Shown here: one piece after another, positions 9,001 through 14,365 of the stretch
Layout: the number at the start of each line of letters is the position of its first letter
Position numbering within the stretch: the first letter of the stretch is position 1
NCBI GenBank assembly: GCA_030523725.1
Contig: JAUNHV010000010.1
Span: 1-50,491 of the forward strand
Origin: Synergistaceae bacterium
GTDB lineage: Bacteria; Synergistota; Synergistia; Synergistales; Synergistaceae
Direction: 5' to 3'
Length of the DNA: 50,491 nucleotides
Translations under genes and position numbers: made by a program
The notes under the pieces: generated by a model
What the model was told of the DNA's origin: nothing
The model's input: the letters and a program-made list of their open reading frames with translations, nothing else
The model's database searches: none

Positions 9001-11925
9001 ATAAGCAACAAGGTTACAAGCGGAACTCTTGAACTTATTTCCGGTACACTAACTACAGCCTTAGCAAACAGTAGTAAGGTGACGATGCAAAACGGAGTAA
9101 AGCTAAATAGCACAGTTACAAATGAAACAGCGACAGCAAGTACAAAACTTGCGAGTGGTGCGTCATTTGGGGTAAACGGTAAGGTTACAGGTGGCGAGCT
9201 TGTATTCGAAGAGGGAACTGAATTTAAACCGGCCAACATAGAGAATATAAAAAATCTAACTTCAAATGGTGCAAAATTAAACTTTGCAGCAAAAATAGTA
9301 GATGAAGATGGAGGCAAGGCAATTTTTGAAAATGGCCGCATGCTAAATGTGGTTGGTAAAGCAACAGGACAGCTCAATCTACATGATATCAACCTTACGG
9401 GAGTAGATCCAGCTGCTTGGCTGCCATATGAAGAGAATAAAAAGCAAATGCAGTATCTAAGCGCCAGTGTGATTTCTGCTACTGGCACAGATATGACAAT
9501 AGCAAATTCATTAACAGCTGTGCTTGGTAACACTGGTACATCCTTTACCTTCAAACAAGCAGTAGATGGAACAGGAAAGAAAATTATTGGTTGGATGGAT
9601 GTAATAGCAGGTAATTCATACACCTTGTCGGAGGTAATTGCAGGCGATACGTGGGAAAAAGATGGTAAAGATTATGATGGCAAAACTCATAAAGCAGGAG
9701 AGCTCATTAACGCTACAGATTCTGCCTATGCACGTGGTGTAAATGTCTACACGTTGCAAGATAGTGGTAACAATACCTACATTGCGTCTCGTGGCTTAGG
9801 TCAACTGAAATGTGCGGAGGATACAGCATCTGCATCTCGTTCCATGATAATAAAAAGTGGTACAAACGATGATGGTACAATCAAGCAAATGAAATTCTAT
9901 GGGACAGGTGCAGCTGTTACTAGCAATGAAGACAGAGGAGGGCTGATTATTGGTGATACTTCTAAACCGCAACAAACACAAAATGTTGAGGTTCAGAATA
10001 TTGCAGAGATAGCCAAATGGAAGGATCATAAGGCCTTCACAGTTAATTCCAATGGAGAGCTAAGTTTTAACGGAGAAGATGTTAAGCTCACACTCTTGGA
10101 CGGAATAGTTAATAACGATGGTGGAACGGTTACATTTAATCAGAATACAATTTTGAAATTTGCAGATGAAGATACAAAGAAAGCAGGTACATTGTCAGGC
10201 AAAGGCAGCTACATAAACAATGCATTAATGACAGTTACAGATGTAGCCAAACTTGCAATGACGGGGCAAAAGGGACTTGAAAATATAGGTACGGTGATTT
10301 TGACGGGAGGAACACTTGCAAAGGGCGTAACGGTAACGGGGACAGGTTTAACGCTAATAGATGGAGTAGTAAAATCCGATACCAAGATAGCCAACATGAT
10401 AACGATAAATCCAGATAAATCACTTGAGATTTCAGCAGATAATGTTGGAGGAGAAGTAACAAACAACGAAGGAACACTTATCTTGAATGGTGGCACCTTA
10501 TCCCAGCAGGTGAATACTGCACTAGAGGGACAGATTGGTACGATAGATCTCCAGGCAGCAACAGAAATTGCAGCTAAAGTAAAAAATCAGAACATAAAAG
10601 CTACGAAAGGCTATTCTAAAGTTTCAGTTGAAAGCTATATAGCTAACAATGATTTAACCTTTAACGGTGGTGGTTTTGACTTTAGAGATGACAAGGTGTC
10701 AAATTACGTGGTCAAAAATATTAACCTTACTGATAATGGTAATTTGAAGCTTGATGTAGACCTTGCAAATAAATTGATGGATACCCTTAATGTTGCCGAT
10801 GGAGGAGGCGTTACCGGGACAGGAAAACTTCATGTCACTGCCCTTACACTTTTATCAGACGCAAAACAGAACAAAACAAATATTGCCTTCTCAGAGACAG
10901 ACGCCTTGAAGGGACATGTCGTGTCAGACGTTACACATGTAGCATCTGACATGTGGAAATACCTCGTTGCCTATGATAAAGAGACTGGTGAATTTGCCTT
11001 CACAAAGAGTGGCAGAAGTGAACCAGACAAGCCAGAGGTTAGCGAAACAGTAATGTCTATTTCTGATACCGCTCAGGCACTAAATGTGTCATGGTTGAAT
11101 AATATTAACAACCTACAAAAACGCCTTGGTGACCTCCGTGGAGGAGAAGCAAGCAACACAGGTTGGGCACGCTTCCAGAGGAGCAATGATGATGTGAATA
11201 CTGGCAGAAAGGCCAACGTATCTGGTAACCTATATCAGCTTGGTTATGACATTGCCTTAAAGAGTGATGCAGCCTCTCGCGGTTACTTCGGTCTCTCCCT
11301 TGAAAGATTTGACGGAAGCCAGTCATATAAGATTGGTGGTGGCGATGTAAAATCCACATCACTTAGCGCATACTACACAAAGATTTATGACAGTGGTCAC
11401 TACTTTGACTTCATCTTCCGTTATGGTAGATATGAAAGCGACACAACAAGCTACGACGCAGGACTTTCCACAAAACTCGACTACGGTATGAACGGAGTAA
11501 CCTTATCCGGTGAATATGGATATAGAGCAAATATTGGTAAGAATGGATTCTACTTCGAGCCACAGGCAGAAGTTATCTATGGTTATTTAGCTGGAGCAAA
11601 GAAGACAAGTAGCAGAGGCATCTTGGCAGACATAGATAGCACAAACCACTTTGTGACAAGACTTGGTGTTGCCTTGGGTAAGAAGGTTAAAAACTTTAAT
11701 TACTACTTAAGAGGCAGCTACTATCATGACTTTGCTGGTTCAACAAACATCTTGTATGGAGATGCATCATACAAACAAGACAGTGCGAGAAACTGGTGGG
11801 AACTTTCCCTCGGTGGAGGCTGGAACATGACAGACGCAAGTTACTTCTATGCAGAACTCACCAAACACTTCAAGGATGTAAGTAACTCGATAAACTTTAA
11901 TTTAGGTTTCCGCTTTACACTGTAA
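1..11925 (+). CDS. Giant Pmp-like autotransporter adhesin, 5' end outside window
   Basis: Type V secreted surface protein: the passenger would be exported through a C-terminal outer-membrane barrel. The frame is open to base 1, and the first codons read like the end of a signal peptide (TPARA then DEP, an A-x-A cleavage site), so the real start lies upstream; the GTG at 7 is probably not it. Numbering from that GTG, residues about 40-240 resemble DUF6273 (SWWLRSPG near 190, then FAVRPAFNLN). Residues about 490-1730 hold two Pmp-like modules rich in GGAIYN and FIGN. Residues about 1860-3400 are repeat-built, with predicted beta-helix character. From about residue 3715 (WARFQRS) to the end lies an autotransporter barrel of alternating aromatic strands, ending FRFTL, not with the usual final aromatic residue. 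Adhesion or immune exposure is inferred. The export class is firm; the ligand is unknown. Confidence 0.9.
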   Translation, partial: TSVVTPARADEPLKAGLIRIDQILQMGDPAKKGIGGGASKRYGAAADMAKTIYFGKQNGSGLLWRVLSTNETTTAGAGTGVLLLSDNLLAYSKFNTIYTNLWYKSTVRGLLQEIYTKAHTSSPEPSSGVTFDGREKAQIAETQLTDVETGGKPDYLFLLSNKEVAGKTDKSKRYGFTDDLSRRAIAARAYRTSSWWLRSPGSYRTRAFAVDFDGGVGEDRVYSYSFAVRPAFNLNPESVLFLSAAVGGKRAEACVGKFGVDNTYDGKDGWKVTLRDDNIKTPTVGAVEVVSAKWDVNDLAAVAIKEGKIINISDQTLTGKLKISYSDATPDGKNMYVSALLKDGDTFVNYAKVNAITSKKEISGTKFVDITNVMPESGSKDYTLYIYGEQENGDKNTDYASSFSVHTVTIPAKPAVVKVLNHAKYGASGLTVNLSNNCELGFEGGKYDTKIIVGEGEKGKITADKNGTTLTGDVTLGNKAVLTMGGKFTLENNLFKLQSDLAQDKAGKIEAEDLTISGNLKIQFMNDPIFATGIESVMGKRIPILTVTNGIDASKMNKIIGLSIRGTRGIFTPTLVLGGDKTIYLTGFTFGFDRRYQLVRESAWQSGSPIPYGSVVEKDTDGKLYTYKVKTGVGPWGRVGRELDKGEGVTPETKRFVWHTADPSAEKEADKRDHLKEVTDTAADADIVVTYNAAKKTDQHKESFVDALDENKPFTAFVGAKSNTGGRGGAVYLNKVKYEEVKADFVRNCAVINDQDVMYGGGAIFNNEGQINAIIGDFIGNYADAIDAIFENTITNGGAIDNGPNSSIGAITGDFIGNYATSGYLASGGAIYNHNAMDILEGDFIGNYTSVTSNASGSAYGGAIYNSGRLGSITGNFIGNYAKNTGNSGEATGGAINNVRILESITGNFIGNYAKNSGNGGSALGGAIYNNEGTTSIVAGAQDILFSGNYVSATNGKALGGAIYNSGTGDNGIYLRAAEGKSITFEGRDGDPIVDSVHNEGNLSINEADGEKTYTGTVNFARITDAATPKGTMTINGGIVNIAGDVTQNKITIADGAMLNLPGTGKIVRTAIENSGVLKGNLNQSNNLIVKDSGVWHPVFTEHASSNTVNATLSNGGTIDIAYDTLTKDAKGKFTPTYNKKTQMDAATVSSLTINGGVLKIQSALAKLDAAASEVSKADSLRVTDLTLNGKLKIQVMYDPSFATATTATGDIIGKQIAVLTATNVTGDLSSAVAVLATTYDGKRFCPTLAFDEQNQNIYLTGFTFKELSHKYMLEKGASWPTGVTAPYGSVVKNDTDGKSYLYKVRTYKDAAGYTAWGHWTTDKGGENKGEKYYVWHTGNGTDADPNRLSEKLEDGTDVTDKNADIVVYYDKSSLADRRKEAYNNETAFVGIATTTQSLGGALKNTAIIDSMNADFIGNYVIGNYVSLISDQVLGGAIYNEYDSKIDTLTGDFIGNYASGSSYAYGGAIYISPFSGIMSTLTGDFIGNYASSELEVVGGAIFNGDYVEIGSIKGDFIGNYVYNNKLAPEEVIYKALGQGGAINNNGTITNLTGDFIGNYAYSNIIVASCLEEMSGGEGVMCRGGAINNGGTIINLTGDFIGNYASSSGSSSAQGGAIYNTGTVTFLAEDKDILFSGNYVSSGDSTKALGGAIYNGNEMYLRAAEGKSITFEGRDGDPIVDSVHNEGNFSINAPDGEKTYTGTVNFATVTGANGKIYINGGTVNLHGAVTQQEIENNAFLNFEKGSTLASNITMKEGSKGVTNFNTDFTVGENQKITQDTINIGDAGKSATVTTNIDNLNASSIKVGSAGVLNLTSGMIGKAIANSGTVAAKSGAVVNSTITNTPATGKVKLEKDSSFGASGKVTGGELVFEEGTEFKPANIENIKNLTSNGAKLNFAAKIVDEDGGKAIFENGRMLNVVGKATGQLNLHDINLTGVDPAAWLPYEENKKQMQYLSASVISATGTDMTIANSLTAVLGNTGTSFTFKQAVDGTGKKIIGWMDVIAGNSYTLSEVIAGDTWEKDGKDYDGKTHKAGELINATDSAYARGVNVYTLQDSGNNTYIASRGLGQLKCAEDTASASRTMIIKSGANGKGTVKQMKFYGTGATPTRSDDRGGLIIGDTSKPTQTQEVEVQNVAEIAKWKDHKAFTVNSNGELSFSGEDVNLTLLDGIVNNDGGTVTFNQNTILKFADDDVSKAGKLSGAGSYINKRTMTIADMAKLDVSELTNKGIVNLEDNGTLGVKIAGGTFNIKENVTSQADKIAGDTNTIAASKTLTITSGTLARAVSGDGTVKFTGGDIAADVTSKVLEIAGHVTAKADNIKGTTNKITSGTLKLTSGIVLNGQVTGNGTLEFATDIRTNVANVAADTNMVDSGVTLTLTGTDTATGTLNKVISGEGNLVVDGTVSSGVANFANSGALSVRSGTLELTSGTLTKAIDNAGTVKLAGANLGGAYVTKGTLEFAQSISTNASYVAAATNRVDSGVTLTLTGTDTATGTLSKVINGDGNLVVDGTVSSDVANLANSGALSVRSGTLELTSGTLTRAIDNAGTVKLAGANLDGAYVTNGTLEFAKDLAINANYVVATTNIVDNGVTLTLNDGTLSKAVANSGTVKLAGANLGGAYITKGTLEFAKDLAINANYVAATTNIVDNGVTLTLNDGTLSKAITNSGVVKLAGANLGGAYVTKGTLEFAKDLAINANYVVATTNIVDNGVTLTLNDGTLSKAMTNSGVVKLNGATLGEAHVTSGTLEFAKDLAINANYVVATTNIVDNGVTLTLNDGTLSKAMTNSGVVKLAGAALGEAHVTSGTLEFAKDLTINANYVAATTNIVDNGVTLTLNDGTLSKAMTNSGVVKLAGAALGEAHVTSGTLEFAKDLTINANYVAATTNIVDNGVTLTLNDGTLSKAITNNGIVKLAGANLGGAYVTNGMLEFVSNLVTNASYVAAVTNLVDSGVTLTLNEGTLTKAVMGDGTVKFTGGELAADVTSSQLEFAGDITANADKIQGIISNKVTSGTLELISGTLTTALANSSKVTMQNGVKLNSTVTNETATASTKLASGASFGVNGKVTGGELVFEEGTEFKPANIENIKNLTSNGAKLNFAAKIVDEDGGKAIFENGRMLNVVGKATGQLNLHDINLTGVDPAAWLPYEENKKQMQYLSASVISATGTDMTIANSLTAVLGNTGTSFTFKQAVDGTGKKIIGWMDVIAGNSYTLSEVIAGDTWEKDGKDYDGKTHKAGELINATDSAYARGVNVYTLQDSGNNTYIASRGLGQLKCAEDTASASRSMIIKSGTNDDGTIKQMKFYGTGAAVTSNEDRGGLIIGDTSKPQQTQNVEVQNIAEIAKWKDHKAFTVNSNGELSFNGEDVKLTLLDGIVNNDGGTVTFNQNTILKFADEDTKKAGTLSGKGSYINNALMTVTDVAKLAMTGQKGLENIGTVILTGGTLAKGVTVTGTGLTLIDGVVKSDTKIANMITINPDKSLEISADNVGGEVTNNEGTLILNGGTLSQQVNTALEGQIGTIDLQAATEIAAKVKNQNIKATKGYSKVSVESYIANNDLTFNGGGFDFRDDKVSNYVVKNINLTDNGNLKLDVDLANKLMDTLNVADGGGVTGTGKLHVTALTLLSDAKQNKTNIAFSETDALKGHVVSDVTHVASDMWKYLVAYDKETGEFAFTKSGRSEPDKPEVSETVMSISDTAQALNVSWLNNINNLQKRLGDLRGGEASNTGWARFQRSNDDVNTGRKANVSGNLYQLGYDIALKSDAASRGYFGLSLERFDGSQSYKIGGGDVKSTSLSAYYTKIYDSGHYFDFIFRYGRYESDTTSYDAGLSTKLDYGMNGVTLSGEYGYRANIGKNGFYFEPQAEVIYGYLAGAKKTSSRGILADIDSTNHFVTRLGVALGKKVKNFNYYLRGSYYHDFAGSTNILYGDASYKQDSARNWWELSLGGGWNMTDASYFYAELTKHFKDVSNSINFNLGFRFTL
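1480..3155 (+). repeat. Pmp-like passenger module, copy 1
   Basis: In-frame module inside the autotransporter. It opens with a segment containing GNLKIQFMNDP, passes a linker with PYGSVVEKDTDGK and FVWHT, then has about eight GGA[IV] motifs alternating with five [GN]FIGNY motifs and one FSGNY, and closes with AEGKSITFEGRDGDP. GGAI plus FxxN tetrapeptides define the Pmp repeat of chlamydial polymorphic membrane proteins. A second copy follows at 3470-5190. Module boundaries are approximate. Confidence 0.75.
3470..5190 (+). repeat. Pmp-like passenger module, copy 2
   Basis: Second copy of the module at 1480-3155, in the same order: GKLKIQVMYDP, PYGSVVKNDTDGK, YVWHT, eight GGA[IL] motifs alternating with six FIGNY motifs and one FSGNY, then AEGKSITFEGRDGDP. 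The GGAI/FxxN part has diverged in repeat number and spacing, while the closing segment (about 4978-5120) is nearly identical to 2930-3070. This suggests duplication followed by local gene conversion or strong constraint. Confidence 0.75.
5602..6218 (+). repeat. 617-bp perfect direct repeat, copy 1
   Basis: Every base I compared matches 9199-9815, at a constant offset of 3597 bases. Similarity continues at lower identity on both sides (about 5572-6624 against 9169-10221) with no length change. The offset is 1199 codons, so recombination between the copies would keep the autotransporter frame. Confidence 0.93.
7039..7686 (+). repeat. Two 324-bp tandem units in autotransporter
   Basis: Two in-frame units of 108 codons (7039-7362 and 7363-7686), each starting GTLEFA. 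They are the 60-residue unit of the following array plus a 48-residue insertion containing GTDTATGTL and SGALSVRSGTLELTSGTL. The insertion was therefore either present before, or lost during, expansion of the shorter units. Confidence 0.85.
7687..8766 (+). repeat. Six 180-bp tandem units in autotransporter
   Basis: Six in-frame units of exactly 180 bases (60 residues), starting at 7687, 7867, 8047, 8227, 8407 and 8587. Each carries GTLEFAKDL, TTNIVDNGVTLTLNDGTL and VKLAGA, with slight changes in the first and last. A degenerate seventh runs to about 8880. Two adjacent stretches, 8277-8468 and 8457-8648, are identical, which points to recent unequal exchange or slippage. Confidence 0.92.
9199..9815 (+). 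repeat. 617-bp perfect direct repeat, copy 2
   Basis: Second copy of the repeat at 5602-6218. The first mismatch downstream is at 9816 (against 6219), and the nearest upstream mismatches are at 9198 and 9195. The flanks diverge at mostly silent or conservative sites, so the perfect core looks like a recent conversion tract inside an older duplication of about 1 kb. Confidence 0.93.
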
Positions 11926-11927
11926 AT

Positions 11928-12055
11928 AAAACGAGGATTATATACCTCATCTGCTTTGCGGTTGGGCGTAAAAGGATGCTCGATGGACGGTAAGTCCACC
12001 TGCGCTCCTTTTGCACCCAACCGCTTTGCATCTGAGGCATCTAATCCTCGTTTTT
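11928..12055 (+). terminator. Very long nested hairpin, likely bidirectional terminator
   Basis: Starts two bases after the autotransporter stop. Outer stem AAAACGAGGATTA (11928-11940) pairs with TAATCCTCGTTTT (12042-12054). Inside it lie CCTCA/TGAGG, TGC/GCA, GCGGTTGGG/CCCAACCGC, AAAAGGA/TCCTTTT and an apical TGGAC-GGTAA-GTCCA. The helices are separated by near-symmetric internal loops, including a ttt/ttt and a tc/tc loop. The A-run before and T-run after fit a terminator on either strand. The 128-base length is far beyond a usual intrinsic terminator, so another role is possible. Confidence 0.7.
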
Positions 12056-12072
12056 AATTTTTTTCCATCTTA

Positions 12073-12081
12073 TGCTACAAT
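12073..12081 (+). promoter_or_regulatory. Candidate extended -10 promoter of rlmB
   Basis: TGCTACAAT is an extended -10 (TGn plus TACAAT at 12076-12081), about 45 bases before the rlmB start and just after the long hairpin. No good -35 is visible (tttaat at the expected distance), as is common for extended -10 promoters. Confidence 0.45.
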
Positions 12082-12125
12082 ATAGACACTAAAGATTGCT
12101 TGTGGGTGCTTTTGAGGAGAGCTAC

Positions 12126-12896
12126 ATGATAGAACAAAAACAAAAAAATAACGAGGCAAGAGAAATAATTTTTGGTAGAAATGCAGTGCTTTCTCTATTA
12201 GAGAGTAGAGCAGAAACCGTGACGCGGGTTCTTGTGTCAAAGACTATAAAGCCACACATAAAAAGTGAAGTTCTTGATGCTTGTAGAGCAAGTAAAATCC
12301 CATTTGACCTGGTGGAAAATTCATTGTGCGAAAAATATGCGCCGAGTCAAAATCATCAAGGAGTAGTAGCCTTTGCCACACCAGTTGCAAGTTTGGATTT
12401 GGAAGATCTTATAAAGATTTTGCCTCCTACTCCAAACAAGTGTTTGTTGATTGTTTGTGACCACTTGGAAGACCCACATAACCTTGGTGCTATCATTAGA
12501 ACAGCAGAAACGGCAGGAGCAAGCGGAGTAATTATTCCAAAACGTGGCGGAGTTTCTGTTACTGGTGTTGTTATTAAGGTTAGCGCTGGAGCTGCAACGC
12601 GAGTGCCAGTTGCGCGTATTACAAATGTGGCAAACACATTGAAACGCTTACAGGAAGAAAATTTCTGGGTAACAGCACTCGATATGGATGGGCGAGACAC
12701 TCTCTTTAAGGAAGATCTGCCACCCAGGTCTGTCTTGGTCGTTGGTGCAGAAGGAAATGGCGTGTCACAAGCCGCAAAGAAATCTTGTGATGATGTGCGC
12801 TTTATTCCAATGGCTGGAAACGTAGGTTCACTTAATGCTTCTGTTGCCGCTGCTTTGGCAATTTATGAATGGGTAAGAAGCACAAACAACACTTAA
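12126..12896 (+). CDS. rlmB: 23S rRNA 2'-O-ribose methyltransferase, TrmH/RlmB type
   Basis: SpoU-class methyltransferase. RlmB in the strict sense methylates a guanosine ribose in 23S rRNA (G2251 in E. coli) using S-adenosylmethionine. The protein has 256 residues: an N-terminal substrate-binding domain (about 10-90; FGRNAVLSLLE) and a knotted catalytic domain with NLGAIIRTAE near 118 and GSLNASVAAALAIYE near 234, the SAM-binding knot motifs. I chose ATG 12126 because GAGGAG lies six bases upstream; an in-frame TTG at 12096 has no ribosome site. It is a single-gene unit between two strong hairpins. The exact target base cannot be read from the sequence. Confidence 0.92.
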   Translation: MIEQKQKNNEAREIIFGRNAVLSLLESRAETVTRVLVSKTIKPHIKSEVLDACRASKIPFDLVENSLCEKYAPSQNHQGVVAFATPVASLDLEDLIKILPPTPNKCLLIVCDHLEDPHNLGAIIRTAETAGASGVIIPKRGGVSVTGVVIKVSAGAATRVPVARITNVANTLKRLQEENFWVTALDMDGRDTLFKEDLPPRSVLVVGAEGNGVSQAAKKSCDDVRFIPMAGNVGSLNASVAAALAIYEWVRSTNNT

Positions 12897-12910
12897 TAAC
12901 GAAGTATGCA

Positions 12911-12955
12911 AAAAATTGATTAACATGGTTCGCCATGTTAATCAATTTTTTTTAG
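12911..12955 (+). terminator. Intrinsic terminator of rlmB with UUCG loop
   Basis: A perfect 18-bp stem, AAAAATTGATTAACATGG (12911-12928), a TTCG loop, then the exact complement (12933-12950) running into a T tract. It lies 14 bases after the rlmB stop and insulates the ribosomal cluster. Confidence 0.95.
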
Positions 12956-13141
12956 TTTTTAATTATTTTTTTTGATTCTGTCAAGTATATTTACCCTGAC
13001 AACACTTTTTGCTATATATTGTTTGTAAAGCTTGTAATTTTCACTGTGGAACCAGTTTTTATTAAATTTTTTGCAAATAAAAAAATTTGAAAAAAATTAA
13101 AAAAACACCCGAAAATTTTTGTTATTTTTCGTTCCGCCCCC
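12956..13141. other. AT-rich gap before str operon promoter
   Basis: No convincing gene. About 186 bases, very rich in A and T. The runs of A and T at about 13060-13130 sit directly upstream of the -35 box and look like an UP element for the RNA polymerase alpha CTD (inferred from composition and position). Confidence 0.5.
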
Positions 13142-13169
13142 TTGACAGTCTAGCTTTTTTTGATATAAT
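13142..13169 (+). promoter_or_regulatory. Consensus sigma-70 promoter of str operon
   Basis: TTGACA (13142-13147), a 16-base spacer, then TATAAT (13164-13169): both hexamers match the housekeeping consensus. Expected transcription start is near 13176. It is the only strong promoter seen upstream of the ribosomal gene series and should drive rpsL-rpsG-fusA-tuf and probably much of what follows. Confidence 0.88.
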
Positions 13170-13175
13170 TGCGAC

Positions 13176-13485
13176 CGTGTGTCTGAAAGGCTTTTCCGAC
13201 ACGCATTGTCTTTTTCTGTCTTTTTTTACAAGAGAAAAACTTGACATTGCTAACGTTAATGTCAAGATTTCTATTAGGACAGTTTGAAGTAGTGGAGGTT
13301 ATTACGGCTTGCTTTGTTGACAAGGGCAAGGCAAGAAAACCAGGTTTTTCTGTTATGGCAAAAGACAGCGCTCGGCAACAACAAATACCGACGCCGAGTC
13401 TAGAAGAAAACAATCCGTAAACAAATTCCGCTACAAAGACAATCCTAAAAATATATTTTCCTAAATTTGGAAGGAGGAAACTTTT
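13176..13485 (+). promoter_or_regulatory. Long 5' leader of str operon with inverted repeats
   Basis: About 310 bases between the predicted start site and rpsL, with no recognisable gene. It holds an inverted repeat, CTTGACATT (13240-13248) and AATGTCAAG (13258-13266), around AACGTT, and a short stem CTCGGC (13371-13376)/GCCGAG (13393-13398). A leader this long before rpsL suggests growth-rate or autogenous control, but no known ribosomal-protein leader motif was recognised. Confidence 0.45.
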
Positions 13486-13857
13486 TTGCCAACAATTCAA
13501 CAACTTATTCGCAATGGCAGGGAGGAAAAGAAAAAGCGCTCAAGTGCTCCTGCTCTTATGGAAAACCCACAGCGCAGAGGCGTTTGCACTCGTGTTTACA
13601 CGGTTACGCCAAAGAAACCTAACTCTGCTCTCCGTAAGGTCGCTCGTGTGCGCCTTACAAACGGTATTGAAGTCACAGCCTACATTCCAGGCGAGGGTCA
13701 CAACCTTCAGGAACACTCAGTCGTGCTTGTCCGCGGCGGTCGTGTGAAGGACTTGCCAGGTGTTCGTTATCACATTATTCGTGGTGCATTAGACTGTGGT
13801 GGAGTCGAGAAACGTCGTCAGAGCCGTTCGCTCTACGGTGCTAGAAAACCTAAATAA
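13486..13857 (+). CDS. rpsL: 30S ribosomal protein S12
   Basis: Decoding-centre protein of the small subunit, first gene of the str operon. 123 residues, the usual length. [10 protein letters not shown] and the [10 protein letters not shown]...[12 protein letters not shown] region are intact, including the lysines whose mutation gives streptomycin resistance in other bacteria, so the wild-type sensitive form is present. Translation starts at TTG 13486, set by AAGGAGGA at 13471-13478; a TTG start is uncommon for such a highly expressed gene. rpsG follows after 18 bases. Confidence 0.98.
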   Translation: MPTIQQLIRNGREEKKKRSSAPALMENPQRRGVCTRVYTVTPKKPNSALRKVARVRLTNGIEVTAYIPGEGHNLQEHSVVLVRGGRVKDLPGVRYHIIRGALDCGGVEKRRQSRSLYGARKPK

Positions 13858-13875
13858 CATTGGGAGGAATTAAGA

Positions 13876-14346
13876 ATGTCTCGTAAAGGTCACATTAGAA
13901 AACGCATTTCAGCTCCCGATTCAGTTTATGGAAATCCAGATATCACAAGATTTATCAACTGCCTCATGCTTGATGGTAAAAAGAGCGTTGCAGAGAAAAT
14001 CTTCTATGGAGCACTGGAGTTGGCTGCTGAAAGACTAAAAATGGAGTCAAAAGAAGTTTACGAAAAAGCAATGCAGAATGTTCGCCCATTGGTTGAGGTT
14101 CGTCCTCGCCGTGTTGGTGGTGCTACATATCAGGTTCCAACAGAAGTGAACCCAGAGAGAGCACAGGCATTGGCTGTTCGTTGGATTCTTAACAATTCAC
14201 GTTCCCGTAAAGGGATGCCAATGGTTGAACGCTTGGCTCGTGAATTTGGTGATGCCTGCAAGGGTGAAGGCGGTGCCGTGAAGAAGCGTGACGAAACGCA
14301 TAGAATGGCAGAAGCAAACAGAGCCTTTGCACACTATCGCTGGTAA
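13876..14346 (+). CDS. rpsG: 30S ribosomal protein S7
   Basis: Assembles the head of the 30S subunit by binding the 3' major domain of 16S rRNA and contacts E-site tRNA. 156 residues, normal length; MSRKGHIRKR at the start and the conserved VEVRPRRVGGATYQVP segment are present. ATG 13876 follows GGGAGGAA. In E. coli S7 represses its own operon by binding between rpsL and rpsG; that gap is only 18 bases here and shows no obvious mimic of the S7 site. Confidence 0.98.
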   Translation: MSRKGHIRKRISAPDSVYGNPDITRFINCLMLDGKKSVAEKIFYGALELAAERLKMESKEVYEKAMQNVRPLVEVRPRRVGGATYQVPTEVNPERAQALAVRWILNNSRSRKGMPMVERLAREFGDACKGEGGAVKKRDETHRMAEANRAFAHYRW

Positions 14347-14365
14347 TTGATTAGGTTAATTCGCT

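Noticed and set aside
5316-9623. Long minus-strand open frames (up to about 235 codons) opposite the autotransporter
   Set aside because: They repeat wherever the plus-strand repeats occur, have Val/Ser/Pro-rich shadow composition, no ribosome sites and no recognisable domains.
12996-13020. Second promoter upstream of the str operon (CTGACA...TATATT)
   Set aside because: Spacer of 13-14 bases is too short, and a near-perfect promoter lies 150 bases downstream.
13087-13287. 66-codon frame in the str leader (starting near 13087)
   Set aside because: It spans the -35/-10 promoter, is Phe/Lys-rich from AT bias, and lacks a ribosome site.
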